Shown: positions 7,923 to 16,416, counted from the stretch's first letter. The stretch: DNA of 36,714 nucleotides from Acidimicrobiales bacterium (GCA_029263235.1 JAJCXW010000240.1:1-36714), one strand, 5' to 3'. Program-made: numbers and translations. Notes: generated from the letters alone by a model not told the origin.

Positions 7923-8705
7923 ATGACCGAAATCGTGCGGTTCGAGGACGTCTCCGTCGACTACGGAGACGGTCGCGGAGTCTTCGATCTGAACCTTTCG
8001 ATCCACAAGGGCGAGTGCGTGTCGTTCGTCGGTCCCAGCGGGGCCGGCAAGAGCACCACCATCGCCTTGATGAACGGCTTGGTTCTACCCGACTCAGGAA
8101 CGGTGAACGTTCTGGGCATCGACACCAGGGAACTGGTGCGCCGGTCGGGGGCCCCCTATCGAGGACGCATCGGCACAATCCACCAAGCTCTCAATCTGAC
8201 AGGTGCCCTACGGGTGATTCACAACGTCTCGGCCGGCCGGCTCGGTCGGTGGTCGACCCCGAGGGCCTTGATCTCTTTGCTATCGCCACGAGACGTCGAG
8301 GAGGTGCGGTCGGCGCTCGAGAGAGTCGGAGTCGGCGAGTTGCTCTGGGAACGAACCGACAAGCTCTCCGGAGGCCAACAGCAAAGGGTCGCCATCGCCA
8401 GGGTCCTGCTCCAGAATCCTGATCTCGTACTTGCTGACGAGCCGGTCTCCAGCCTCGACCCGGCCCGGTCGCGAAGCGTCATCAAACTGCTCGTCGACAC
8501 AGTCGGACACACTGCCGAGCGGCCCGACCGTGCATTGGTGATGAGCCTCCACGACCCTGACCTCGCACGGAGCTTCTCCCGCCGGGTGGTCGGCATGGCC
8601 GAGGGGAAGGTGCAGTTCGACCTCCCGCCGACCTCCGTCAGCGACGACATGCTCGATGAGCTCTATCGCCTCGAGTCCCTGCCTGGGCCACCAACCGAGC
8701 CGTGA
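7923..8705 (+). CDS. PhnC-like ABC transporter ATP-binding protein
   Basis: A 260-residue ABC ATPase that energises the importer. Walker A is GPSGAGKST (37-45), the signature is LSGGQQQR (148-155), and Walker B is LVLADE (168-173) followed by the D-loop SSLDP; the H-loop histidine lies in SLHDPD. It resembles PhnC and other oxyanion importers. The ATG comes 4 bp after the stop of the binding protein, and its stop overlaps the permease GTG as GTGA, so translation is likely coupled across all three genes. Confidence 0.9.
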   Translation: MTEIVRFEDVSVDYGDGRGVFDLNLSIHKGECVSFVGPSGAGKSTTIALMNGLVLPDSGTVNVLGIDTRELVRRSGAPYRGRIGTIHQALNLTGALRVIHNVSAGRLGRWSTPRALISLLSPRDVEEVRSALERVGVGELLWERTDKLSGGQQQRVAIARVLLQNPDLVLADEPVSSLDPARSRSVIKLLVDTVGHTAERPDRALVMSLHDPDLARSFSRRVVGMAEGKVQFDLPPTSVSDDMLDELYRLESLPGPPTEP

Positions 8706-10369
8706 CGATCTCAACGACACGAGCGCTCCCGGTGCCGCTGCGGCGGAGACGCGACCGTTGGATTTGGGCCTTGGTGGTTCTGATGGCGGTGCTCTGGTCG
8801 ATATCACGTGCCGGGGTTTCCGATGTCCTCAACCAGCGAGGATTCGGGCAGCTCAGCTCGTTCTTTCGTGCTGCGATTCAACCCGACCTCAGTGGCGATC
8901 TTCTGCGAATTGCTCTCGATGAGTCGATCACAACGGTCAGCTACGCCTTGCTCGGAACCGTCCTCTCGATCGGTATAGGGCTGATCGGTGGCATCTTCAT
9001 GGCCGAGTCGATGTGGAGTCCGATCACTCGACGGTGGAGCCCCACACGGCGTTTCGGATGGCGGTCCACCAGGGCACTGATGGCCATCCCGCGCAGCATC
9101 CACGAGGTGGTTTGGGGTCTCCTCCTCATCAACGTCCTGGGAAACGACCCCTGGGTTGCGGTCATAGCAATCGGCATTCCGTTCGGCTCGGTTACTGCCA
9201 AGGTCTTTTCGGAGTTCCTCGACGAGGTCCACAACGACTCCTACAAGGCCTTGCGTATAGGTGGAGCGAGTCGGCTCCAGGCGCTGCTCTTTGGGTCGAT
9301 GCCCGAGGCGTCGGGCGATCTTCTGAGCTACGGCTTCTACCGACTTGAGTGCGCCATTCGCTCGGCCGCGGTGCTCGGAGTCATCGGGGCCGGTGGCCTC
9401 GGATTTCAGCTACAACTGAGCTTCACCTCTCTCGACTACAACGAGATGTGGACATTCCTCTACGCCCTCATCATCCTGTCGGGCCTCGCCGACTGGTGGT
9501 CATCGTCGGTTCGACGGCGCCACGCCTCTCCGAACTCCCAGGTGGCGGAGGGTGCTGGAGTTGCCCGCCAGCCCGGACGCGACCGATTCCTCAGCTGGTC
9601 GGCCATCTCAGCAGGTTTGGCAGTGCCGATCAGTTGGTGGTGGCTCGACCTCTCCCCCTCAAACCTCTGGTCGGCTCGAACTCAGCGCCTGTTCAGCGAC
9701 CTCGTGACCGACTCGTTTCCGGCGACTGTCACCAACGGGTTCGGGTCGCTGTTCACAGCGTCGGTCGACACAGTGGCCATGGCCGTACTCGCCATCGCTG
9801 TCGCGTTCTTACCAGCCACAGGTCTCGCCTTCGTGATCGCCCGTCGAAGCCATGGCCGCCAAGCTGGCACCTCGGTGTCGCTCGCCTCGGAGGGAGCGCG
9901 ATTCCTCACCCGACTGTTCCTCTTGACGCTTCGGGCCATCCCCCCTCCGGTCTGGGCGTTTCTGACCCTCTTCGTTATGTTCCCGGGCATCTGGCCGGGT
10001 GCCGTTGCGCTCGGTATCTACAACGCCGGGGTGATGGCGCGCCTGCAGGCGGAGGTGGTTGAGAACTACGACGATTCCAAGGGTCGGGCTCTTGAAGCGG
10101 CCGGAGTGCCGCGAGTGTCTCGGATTGCCTACGCGACCGCGCCGCAGCTCGCCGGACGGTTCAGCGCCATCGGGATGTATCGCTGGGAAGTCGCGATTCG
10201 CGAGACGGTGGTGGTCGGTGTCGTAGGCGCCGCAGGCCTCGGCCGTGTTGTCGACGAACAGGTGGTCCGGTTCGACTACGACGGACTCACCTCCACACTC
10301 ATTGCCTTGATGATCGTGACGATTGCCGCCGACCAGATCAGCGCCGGGCTCAGGCGTTCACTGCGCTGA
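8702..10369 (+). CDS. Fused double PhnE-like ABC transporter permease
   Basis: A 555-residue membrane protein carrying two PhnE-type permease domains in one chain. Each half has its own EAA-type cytoplasmic loop followed by a VxGxxGAxGLG segment: about residues 175-240 (GGASRLQAL...GVIGAGGLGF) and 455-515 (AAGVPRVSR...GVVGAAGLGR). A single polypeptide could thus supply both halves of the channel, which usually form from a PhnE dimer. GTG 8702 overlaps the ATPase stop. The 3' end overlaps the 3' end of convergent senB by 12 bp (10358-10369). Together with the two genes before it this makes a complete importer. Confidence 0.9.
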   Translation: MTISTTRALPVPLRRRRDRWIWALVVLMAVLWSISRAGVSDVLNQRGFGQLSSFFRAAIQPDLSGDLLRIALDESITTVSYALLGTVLSIGIGLIGGIFMAESMWSPITRRWSPTRRFGWRSTRALMAIPRSIHEVVWGLLLINVLGNDPWVAVIAIGIPFGSVTAKVFSEFLDEVHNDSYKALRIGGASRLQALLFGSMPEASGDLLSYGFYRLECAIRSAAVLGVIGAGGLGFQLQLSFTSLDYNEMWTFLYALIILSGLADWWSSSVRRRHASPNSQVAEGAGVARQPGRDRFLSWSAISAGLAVPISWWWLDLSPSNLWSARTQRLFSDLVTDSFPATVTNGFGSLFTASVDTVAMAVLAIAVAFLPATGLAFVIARRSHGRQAGTSVSLASEGARFLTRLFLLTLRAIPPPVWAFLTLFVMFPGIWPGAVALGIYNAGVMARLQAEVVENYDDSKGRALEAAGVPRVSRIAYATAPQLAGRFSAIGMYRWEVAIRETVVVGVVGAAGLGRVVDEQVVRFDYDGLTSTLIALMIVTIAADQISAGLRRSLR

Positions 10370-11332
10370 GAGCCCCAAGTCGGCGATCAGGTCCGACCAC
10401 GACCCGCGCTCGCGGTCGGGGTCGACCAGCGAGGAGAGGCCGAGGCAGAGCCGGGTCAGTTCACGCTCGAAGCTGGGGTCGGTCGAGAATCGCTCAAGGA
10501 GCTCGGCCAAGCCCGTAGTGTCGCCGGCTTTGTAGTAGCCGGGATAGTCACTTCCGAGGAGACCGACGGTGCCGGGAATGCGACTGGCGACGACTGGCTT
10601 CCCGAGGCTGATGGCCTCCGATACCACGTTGGCGCCTCCCTCAGACCACGACGACAGGATCAGAGCCCGACTGCCCTCGAGGAGTCTCATTGCCGCGCCC
10701 CTATCGAGGGGGCCCACCCATTGGTAGCGCGGGTCGTCTTGCATCAACTCACGGGCTCTGTCGCCCCACGATTCATCGTGGGGCGCTCCGGCGTGCAGCA
10801 CCCTCACCTTGGAGTCGTCGGGCAATTGGGCAACGGCCTCAGCCGCTCTGAAGGGGTCCTTCACCTCACGTAGATGGGACAACACCGCGAAGCGGCACTC
10901 GCCGACAACCTCTTCAAACTCGAAGGAAGGCTCATGATCGGTCGGTTCGACAGCCTGAAAGATGACGTACTGCGGGCGTCCGTCGGTGATATCAGCCAGT
11001 CGTTGCGCCGAGGGTTCGAGAAACACGAAAGCGTCGGCCAACGCCACTGATGACACCAGCTCGGGGTCGGTGAGGTCGCCGTTCACGTCGGTTCCGGTGA
11101 ACGCCACCACGATCTTCGGACCCTGGGGCTTCGCGGAGTAGTGACGTACGGCGTCGGCGCCGCGGCGGGCGTGGAGAACGACAACCAGGTCGCATCCCTC
11201 GGCGGGCTCACCGTGGGTTGTCTCGACCACTTCATGGCCGAGCTCGCCGAGTCGTCGCGCCCACCGAGACGCAGTCGTTGCGTTGCCGCTGGTGCTGCCG
11301 GGCCGAACCGGAGACGAAACAGCGATTCTCAC
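10358..11332 (-). CDS. senB: Selenosugar synthase, GT-B glycosyltransferase
   Basis: Predicted to join selenophosphate with a UDP-sugar to give a 1-seleno-sugar, the selenium donor for selenoneine. The start chosen is GTG 11332, because GTGA overlaps the senA stop by 4 bp; this gives 324 residues, a normal length for SenB. A longer open frame reaches 11488 but runs back through senA. Matches to SenB-type proteins are GNATTASRWARRL (17-29), LHARRGAD (53-60) and VAFTGTD (76-82). The C-terminal donor-binding half has EGGANVVSEA (231-240) and GKPVVASRIPGTVGLLG. Identification rests on these motifs together with SelD and the EgtB-like neighbour. By sequence alone it is a group 1-like glycosyltransferase. 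Confidence 0.88.
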   Translation of the reverse strand: MRIAVSSPVRPGSTSGNATTASRWARRLGELGHEVVETTHGEPAEGCDLVVVLHARRGADAVRHYSAKPQGPKIVVAFTGTDVNGDLTDPELVSSVALADAFVFLEPSAQRLADITDGRPQYVIFQAVEPTDHEPSFEFEEVVGECRFAVLSHLREVKDPFRAAEAVAQLPDDSKVRVLHAGAPHDESWGDRARELMQDDPRYQWVGPLDRGAAMRLLEGSRALILSSWSEGGANVVSEAISLGKPVVASRIPGTVGLLGSDYPGYYKAGDTTGLAELLERFSTDPSFERELTRLCLGLSSLVDPDRERGSWSDLIADLGLSAQ

Positions 11333-12633
11333 CCGGACTGCCGTACCGCTCCGTCGCGACTGCACGACCGGAATCCGCCGTAGACATCGGAGCGATCCGG
11401 CGTGAAATAGTTGCGGAACGTCGTTCTCACGTATCTCGATCGGGTGGCCCACGAACCGCCCCGCAGCACCCGTCGAGAGCCGAACCATGGTGCGGAGTTG
11501 TCGAGATAGGAGTCAGGGACAAAGCCAGGGAAGGGCTGGAACACCGTGTCGGTCCACTCCCAGACGTTGCCGGCGAGATGAAGGAAGCCGAGCTCGGACG
11601 CGCCATCGACGCACTGATCGACCGAAACGGTGCCCATCGAGTCGATATCGATCGCGGCACGTCGGGCTTCTGCAGGTGCGTCGCCCCAGGGCTGCCCGAG
11701 TCGGCGTTCGCCGGAGAGATCGAAGGTTGCGGCCCTCTCCCACTCCGCCTCGGTCGGAAGTCGACGCCCTGACCACTCACACCAGGCTCGGGCTTCCCAC
11801 CAGTTGGCATGAACCATCGGCTTTCGCGGTTCGATACCGACCCACTGATCGAAGTTGCGCCTCTGCCACTCTCCATCGAGGTGACGCCAGTAGATGGGAT
11901 GTTGGCGATCGACTGAGGTGCGCCACTGCCAGCCATCGTCGTCCCAGAGTTCACGCCTCTCGTAGCCTCCGTCGTCGACGAACTCGAGGAACTGCTGCTG
12001 GGTCACCAAGTTGCGATCCATCTCATAGTCGGCAACCTCGACCTCATGGGCCCATTTCTCGTTGTCCATGACAAACGGCTGCTCGGGCACCCCACCGAGC
12101 AGATGAGTGGCACCGGCTACTTGAATCTGCCCCGACGTCTCGGAGCCGGCGGGACCGTGATCAGGTGACGGTTTGGTCAGAGCCGCTGGAGGGCGAATGC
12201 CCTCGGCCTGTCGGGTGTAGAGCAGGGCTTCGACGTGGGCATCGTGGTGCATCACCGTGTAGAGCGCACCGTATGCAAGCTGGGAATTCTCGGGATCAGC
12301 GGCAACTGCAGCCCGAACACGATCAGTGACCTCATCGACGAACTGAACCGTGGCATCCCGACCGGGAAGAGCGAGATCCCATCGGGTGTCGTGGTGCACG
12401 GTCGATGAGTTCCACAACTCATCGGCATTGTCGACCAACGGCTCCTGCCCGAGCAGTTCTCGGAGTACGAACCGCTCCTGGAACCACCCGGTGTGTCCGA
12501 GCTCCCAGAGCATCGGATTGACGGTCGGGACCATCGGCATCACAAGTTCGGGGTTTTGGAGATCGGAGAGGACTCCGTGGAGGGTCTGGGTCGCCTCCGC
12601 CAAGGTGGCGTCGAGTTCTTGGGTATCGGTCAC
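11329..12633 (-). CDS. senA: Selenoneine synthase, EgtB-like nonheme iron enzyme
   Basis: A 434-residue DinB/formylglycine-generating-enzyme fusion of the EgtB family. The iron site is visible as H47 (ELGH) and the H-x3-H-x-E motif H129/H133/E135 (HHDAHVE), the same three-His arrangement as EgtB. The C-terminal FGE-like domain has RLPTEAEWE, LAGNVWEWT, LRGGSWATR and GGFRSCSR. EgtB joins hercynine to gamma-glutamylcysteine for ergothioneine; SenA homologues instead use the SenB selenosugar. It is assigned SenA because it is translationally coupled to senB and next to selD, while no egtA, egtC, egtD or egtE gene is present. Hercynine would have to come from an EgtD elsewhere. Start GTG 12633 lacks a clear ribosome site. 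Confidence 0.85.
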   Translation of the reverse strand: MTDTQELDATLAEATQTLHGVLSDLQNPELVMPMVPTVNPMLWELGHTGWFQERFVLRELLGQEPLVDNADELWNSSTVHHDTRWDLALPGRDATVQFVDEVTDRVRAAVAADPENSQLAYGALYTVMHHDAHVEALLYTRQAEGIRPPAALTKPSPDHGPAGSETSGQIQVAGATHLLGGVPEQPFVMDNEKWAHEVEVADYEMDRNLVTQQQFLEFVDDGGYERRELWDDDGWQWRTSVDRQHPIYWRHLDGEWQRRNFDQWVGIEPRKPMVHANWWEARAWCEWSGRRLPTEAEWERAATFDLSGERRLGQPWGDAPAEARRAAIDIDSMGTVSVDQCVDGASELGFLHLAGNVWEWTDTVFQPFPGFVPDSYLDNSAPWFGSRRVLRGGSWATRSRYVRTTFRNYFTPDRSDVYGGFRSCSRDGAVRQSG

Positions 12634-12655
12634 GATCGGACGCTAGCCGGAGTGA

Positions 12656-13384
12656 TCACGTCGTCACCACCACGCCATCGACCTCGACGTGCAACTTGTT
12701 GGTGTAGAACGACAGCATTCCGGCCACCTGGCGGGCCTCCGGGAACGGGGTCGGGTAGCTCCAGGCCACGTCCTCCACCGTCTCCCCGTCGAGCACCAGA
12801 GAGTGATAGCTGGCGAACCCCTTGTAGGCACAGGTGCTGCGCCGTTCGGCAGGCACGATCAGGTCGAGGCGGACATCGGTCGGCGGGACGTAGATACGGG
12901 CACTGATCCCTGTCTCGTAGAGCATGGTCGGCTTGGTGGTGTCGGCTATCACGGTCTCCCCGTGGCGCACGATCACATGTCTCGACGACGGCAGCACATC
13001 GATTCGGGCGTAGGGGTTCTTCGGATGTCCGAACACTTCGACATCCTCCTCGAACCACTGATCGATGGCGTCGAACTCGAGACGAACACGGCCCTGCAAT
13101 TCATCCTCGGTCGGATCAATGAGGATGCTTGCCGCGGCCGGAACAGTTGTGCCGTCCACAACCAGATCGTGGACCGCCGCCAGACCGAATCCTTCGATCG
13201 GGCGGGTGGCGTCCGTCGGCTCGAGGGCCACCAGGATGTCGTCGGCGGGAAAGTACCAAGACGGATAATGGTTCTGGTCCCACACCCCCATGACGTTGCG
13301 GGAGTCGACCACTGGACGACCACCGACCAGTCCTCTGATCCACTTCTGGTTGGGCAGCAGTTTCGACCTCGCATTTTCGTTCAT
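12656..13384 (-). CDS. DUF427 family protein
   Basis: A 242-residue protein from ATG 13384; the open frame extends further upstream but would run through the neighbouring racemase. It carries two tandem DUF427-like segments. The N-terminal one includes PVVDSRNVMGVWDQNHYPSW (about 23-42). The C-terminal one includes ADTTKPTMLYE, RRSTCAYKGFASYHSL and AWSYPTPFPEARQVAG. DUF427 proteins are small beta-rich proteins of unknown function, common in actinobacteria. It is the first gene of a tight unit with senA (22-bp gap) and senB. A role in selenoneine production or use is therefore possible, but rests only on position. Confidence 0.82.
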   Translation of the reverse strand: MNENARSKLLPNQKWIRGLVGGRPVVDSRNVMGVWDQNHYPSWYFPADDILVALEPTDATRPIEGFGLAAVHDLVVDGTTVPAAASILIDPTEDELQGRVRLEFDAIDQWFEEDVEVFGHPKNPYARIDVLPSSRHVIVRHGETVIADTTKPTMLYETGISARIYVPPTDVRLDLIVPAERRSTCAYKGFASYHSLVLDGETVEDVAWSYPTPFPEARQVAGMLSFYTNKLHVEVDGVVVTT

Positions 13385-13439
13385 GCCCACAGAACAGCGA
13401 AGCCACCCAGACAATTCCAGAACGCCTACCATTCCGAGA

Positions 13440-14141
13440 ATGAGAACTCTCGGACTCCTCGGTGGGATGAGTTGGGAATCATCGATTGAGTACGAGCGAC
13501 AGATCAACGAGGCTGTTCGCGGCCGTCTCGGAGGTTCACACTCCGCTGATCTGATCCTCAGGTCGTTCGACTTCGACTTCATCGAAGGCTTCATGGATTC
13601 CGGAGACTGGTCCGGCTTGGCGAAGGTACTCGCTGACCAGGCTCTTTCGCTCGAGCGCGCCGGAGCGGAGGCCATCGTGGTGTGCACCAACACCATGCAC
13701 AAGGTCGCCGACCAGATCGAAGCTGCCGTCACCGTCCCCTTGCTCCACATTGCCGACGCCACCATCGCCGCCGTCGCAAACGTTGAGGCCGGGATCGACA
13801 AGGTGGCACTGCTCGGCACCCGCTTCACGATGGAGGAGCCCTTCCTTCGGTCCAGGTTCGAGAGGGCTGGCCTCGAGGTCGTCGTGCCCTCTCGCGACGA
13901 CCTCGAGATGATCCATCGAGTGATCTTCGATGAGTTGGTTCAGGGTGTGGTCAGTGACTCTTCTCGTCGCCTGTTTCTCGATGCCATAGACCGACTCTTG
14001 GAGATGGGTGCTACCGGCGTGGTGGCGGGCTGCACGGAGATCGAACTCCTCGTCTCACCGGGCGACCTGACCGTCCCGTACTTTCCGACCGCCCAACTAC
14101 ACGCAACGGCGGCGGCCGAGTGGGCTCTGCGCGACTGGTAG
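13440..14141 (+). CDS. Aspartate/glutamate racemase family protein
   Basis: A 233-residue cofactor-independent racemase-fold protein. The start ATG 13440 gives MRTLGLLGGMSWESS, the standard beginning of the family. Both catalytic cysteines are present: C82 in VCTNTMHK and C198 in GCTEIELL. This fits the aspartate racemase / YgeA group, which interconverts amino-acid enantiomers with varied substrates. Upstream open frame back to 13290 would overlap the divergent DUF427 gene and is rejected. The 55-bp gap to DUF427 must hold promoters for both directions. A hypothetical protein gene follows 47 bp downstream. Confidence 0.85.
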   Translation: MRTLGLLGGMSWESSIEYERQINEAVRGRLGGSHSADLILRSFDFDFIEGFMDSGDWSGLAKVLADQALSLERAGAEAIVVCTNTMHKVADQIEAAVTVPLLHIADATIAAVANVEAGIDKVALLGTRFTMEEPFLRSRFERAGLEVVVPSRDDLEMIHRVIFDELVQGVVSDSSRRLFLDAIDRLLEMGATGVVAGCTEIELLVSPGDLTVPYFPTAQLHATAAAEWALRDW

Positions 14142-14188
14142 CCGCCCGCGACTTCTGGGCACGGTGCAACCCCAACTAGCCTCCAGCC

Positions 14189-15208
14189 ATGTCGACTCGA
14201 CAGCTCGTCTATGTCCAGGAGGACTTCCTTCGCGACGACGAAGGCACCACACCCCACATCGTCGAGGGTCGCCGTCTTCATGGCGGATTCAGCGACGGTG
14301 TCTACCAGCCCCCACGTTCACGCCTCAGGAGCTCTGCCCTGCGAGAATGGCGTGAGGCCCTCCTCGAGCGAGGCGGCCGGCCCCTCGTCGCAGACTCGAG
14401 CCTTCTCACCGGGACTCGTATTCCCAATGCCGAACAGTTGACGGTTCTCGTCGCCAACGGTCTCGACCGGATTCTCTGGAACAGTCTCACGATCATCGGC
14501 AAGATCGAGGCCCGAGGCCGGCTGCTGGCCGAGATGAACTTCCCGGATCTACAGCCCTCCATCGTGGAGGACATCTCCTCGATGGCGATCGGCCATCTCA
14601 ACAAGGGTCTTCTCGTTGCCCACGGTCTCGACGAGGGCGGACAGCCGTCAGAAGGCATCGGCGGCCACGACGAAATGTGGTTCCTTGCTCGGGACCTGGC
14701 GTTCGGAGTCGATGCCTACCCTGACGCCGAGCCGCCAGCCGACATCGGCCGCCCCGCCGAAGAGACGATTCTCACCAGTGACCTAGCGCCTGATGTGGCG
14801 TCGATGGTCTCTCTGCTCGCCAACCTGTTGATCATCGAGTTTCGCGCCGAACTCGGCTTCGCCGACACCCAGTCGGTACTCCGAAACCCTCGGTTGTTCA
14901 CCGACAGACGAGCAGATGCCGAGCGAGCCTCAGAGATCGTCGAGCGAATTCGGACCGACGAACTGATCCACGTCGAATCACTCTGTCTCTACCTCGGTGA
15001 ACTTAGGTCGATCACCTTTCGCACGGTCGACGGCTCGACCGAGTCCGGGGCCGACTACATCGATCCGCTCTGGGTCGATCTCGTCAGGTGGGCCACAATT
15101 GAACAACCCCGTCAGACCTCAGACAGGCAGAGGGAGATGATCGTCGGCATGATCTCGACCCTCGACGATGCGACGCGTGTGCTCAGCGAGTTCGACGCTG
15201 CAGGCTGA
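14189..15208 (+). CDS. Uncharacterised protein, possible ferritin-like diiron fold
   Basis: A 339-residue soluble, mostly helical protein that I do not recognise by name. The spacing of acidic and histidine residues suggests a four-helix carboxylate-bridged diiron site: E107 (IEAR), E127 with H136 (VEDISSMAIGH), E217 (IIEFR) and E258/H261 (DELIHVE, an ExxH motif). Such folds include ferritins, diiron oxygenases and hydroxylases. The first 90 residues look like a separate N-terminal region. No signal or transmembrane helix is seen. It follows the racemase on the same strand and faces a convergent SDR gene. Its function is unknown. Confidence 0.55.
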   Translation: MSTRQLVYVQEDFLRDDEGTTPHIVEGRRLHGGFSDGVYQPPRSRLRSSALREWREALLERGGRPLVADSSLLTGTRIPNAEQLTVLVANGLDRILWNSLTIIGKIEARGRLLAEMNFPDLQPSIVEDISSMAIGHLNKGLLVAHGLDEGGQPSEGIGGHDEMWFLARDLAFGVDAYPDAEPPADIGRPAEETILTSDLAPDVASMVSLLANLLIIEFRAELGFADTQSVLRNPRLFTDRRADAERASEIVERIRTDELIHVESLCLYLGELRSITFRTVDGSTESGADYIDPLWVDLVRWATIEQPRQTSDRQREMIVGMISTLDDATRVLSEFDAAG

Positions 15209-15239
15209 CCAGCCGAACGCGAGCTCAGTCGGAGCCTGC
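15200..15239. terminator. Possible bidirectional terminator stem between convergent genes
   Basis: GCAGGCT (15200-15206) can pair with AGCCTGC (15233-15239) across a 26-nt loop, spanning both stop codons of the convergent genes ending at 15208 (+) and 15225 (-). The loop is long and there is no T-tract, so support is weak. Confidence 0.25.
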
Positions 15240-15977
15240 TTGTCGAGCATCGAACCGGAGCTCTGAGGAATCGATCTCGGGGTGGTCGAGTGCCACCGCG
15301 AACGATTCCGCCATGGCGGTGGCGACGTCGGCCACTTCCATCATCCCTCCGGGGATTGCCTGCGACTCCCAGTCGGTTAGAGCCCTCTCCAACAGGTCGA
15401 GGTTCATGTGATTGGAGAACTCGGTTGGCTGGGCGTTGCCCATCGTGACTCTTAGAAACCGTCGGTCCGGGTGCTCTACCCGCCATGTTCGGATGCACTG
15501 GTCCAGAGCCGCCTTCGACGCTGAGTACGAAGCAAACAAAGCGTTGGCGTCAGCGGTTGTTCGGGATGACACGAAGGCCACCAGACCAGACCGCTCCATA
15601 TGGGGGATGACCGCCGCGGTGGCCAAGTTCGCGCCGAGCACATTGACCCGGAAGATTTCGGTCCAGACATCCGGGTCGGTGTCGACAAGGGGTTGCAACA
15701 CGCCGAATCCCGCGGTGTAGAGCATGAGGTCGAGTCCGCCCATGCTTCGTGCCGCCGTGGCCGCGACCCTCACCATGTCGTCGCGATCGGTCGCATCACC
15801 CCCGACGACCCACGCCTTCGCTTCGTCGCCTGCGACCTGCTCCAGGCGCTCGACACGACGCGCACACAGGGTGACCTCGGCCCCCTGTTGTAGCGCGGCC
15901 CTCGCGAACGATGCCCCGATACCGGACGACGCACCGACCACGAGGACTTTCCGCCCGCGCAACGAGCCGTAAGTCAC
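15225..15977 (-). CDS. Short-chain dehydrogenase/reductase (SDR)
   Basis: A 250-residue classical SDR with the cofactor motif VGASSGIGASFA (about 14-25) and the active-site YSASK; the usual NNAG is replaced by YTAGFG. GTG 15977 overlaps the stop of the upstream CMD-family gene as GTGA, so the two are translationally coupled. With the P450 and CMD-family genes it forms a three-gene unit likely to act on a hydrophobic alcohol or ketone. The substrate cannot be predicted. Confidence 0.85.
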   Translation of the reverse strand: MTYGSLRGRKVLVVGASSGIGASFARAALQQGAEVTLCARRVERLEQVAGDEAKAWVVGGDATDRDDMVRVAATAARSMGGLDLMLYTAGFGVLQPLVDTDPDVWTEIFRVNVLGANLATAAVIPHMERSGLVAFVSSRTTADANALFASYSASKAALDQCIRTWRVEHPDRRFLRVTMGNAQPTEFSNHMNLDLLERALTDWESQAIPGGMMEVADVATAMAESFAVALDHPEIDSSELRFDARQAGSD

Positions 15978-16384
15978 TCTTCGCTCGCCGAATCAGATCC
16001 CGACCATCGGTGGATGAGCCCTTCGGTCTCGGCAACCAGAGGCGCCACACTCGGATAGCCGGCGTAGGGAGCGAGAATCACCAACGTCTCTCTGAGTTCT
16101 TCAACCGTCAGTTCACCGTTCGCGAGTGACGCTGCTGCCTGGATCTTCCACGTGTCGACAGCTCCTCTGGCAGCAATCACACCCATGATCAACAGCCTGC
16201 GATCACGAATCGACAGCGTGTCGCGATCCCACACCTCGCTGAAGAGGCTTCTCATCATGACGTCGTTGAAGGCCATGACCCCTTCGGGAAGCGCCATGAC
16301 CGAGTCGGCGTATATCTCCTGCATCTTCGCCATACCGCGTTGGTAGGCGGCGGATTCTTCGATCGTCGGATCCTGTTCGGTCAT
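15974..16384 (-). CDS. Carboxymuconolactone decarboxylase (CMD)-like protein
   Basis: A 136-residue alpha-helical protein of the CMD/AhpD-like family. The sequence RDRRLLIMGVIAARGAVDTWKIQ and the following ANGELTVEELRETLVILAPYAGYP are typical of the family. The redox CxxC of AhpD is absent, pointing to the gamma-carboxymuconolactone decarboxylase-like side. ATG 16384 has AGGAG a few bases upstream. It lies between the P450 gene and a coupled SDR gene, suggesting a catabolic role on a cyclic substrate. Confidence 0.8.
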   Translation of the reverse strand: MTEQDPTIEESAAYQRGMAKMQEIYADSVMALPEGVMAFNDVMMRSLFSEVWDRDTLSIRDRRLLIMGVIAARGAVDTWKIQAAASLANGELTVEELRETLVILAPYAGYPSVAPLVAETEGLIHRWSGSDSASEE

Positions 16385-16416
16385 GGTTCTCCTGGCGCTC
16401 GGTCGAAACTCGTAGG

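Noticed and set aside
7016-10369. Phosphonate/phosphite uptake operon
   Set aside because: No C-P lyase, phosphonatase or phosphite dehydrogenase gene is present and selD is directly upstream; still possible for the binding specificity.
10358-11488. senB starting at 11488
   Set aside because: The extra 52 residues run through senA coding sequence and do not resemble a glycosyltransferase; the GTGA overlap at 11329-11332 is the better start.
11329-12633. EgtB of an ergothioneine pathway
   Set aside because: No egtA, egtC, egtD or egtE is nearby, while senB-like and selD genes are; kept only as an alternative within the senA entry.
12656-13828. DUF427 gene starting at 13828
   Set aside because: The upstream part is antisense to the racemase; family similarity begins just after ATG 13384.
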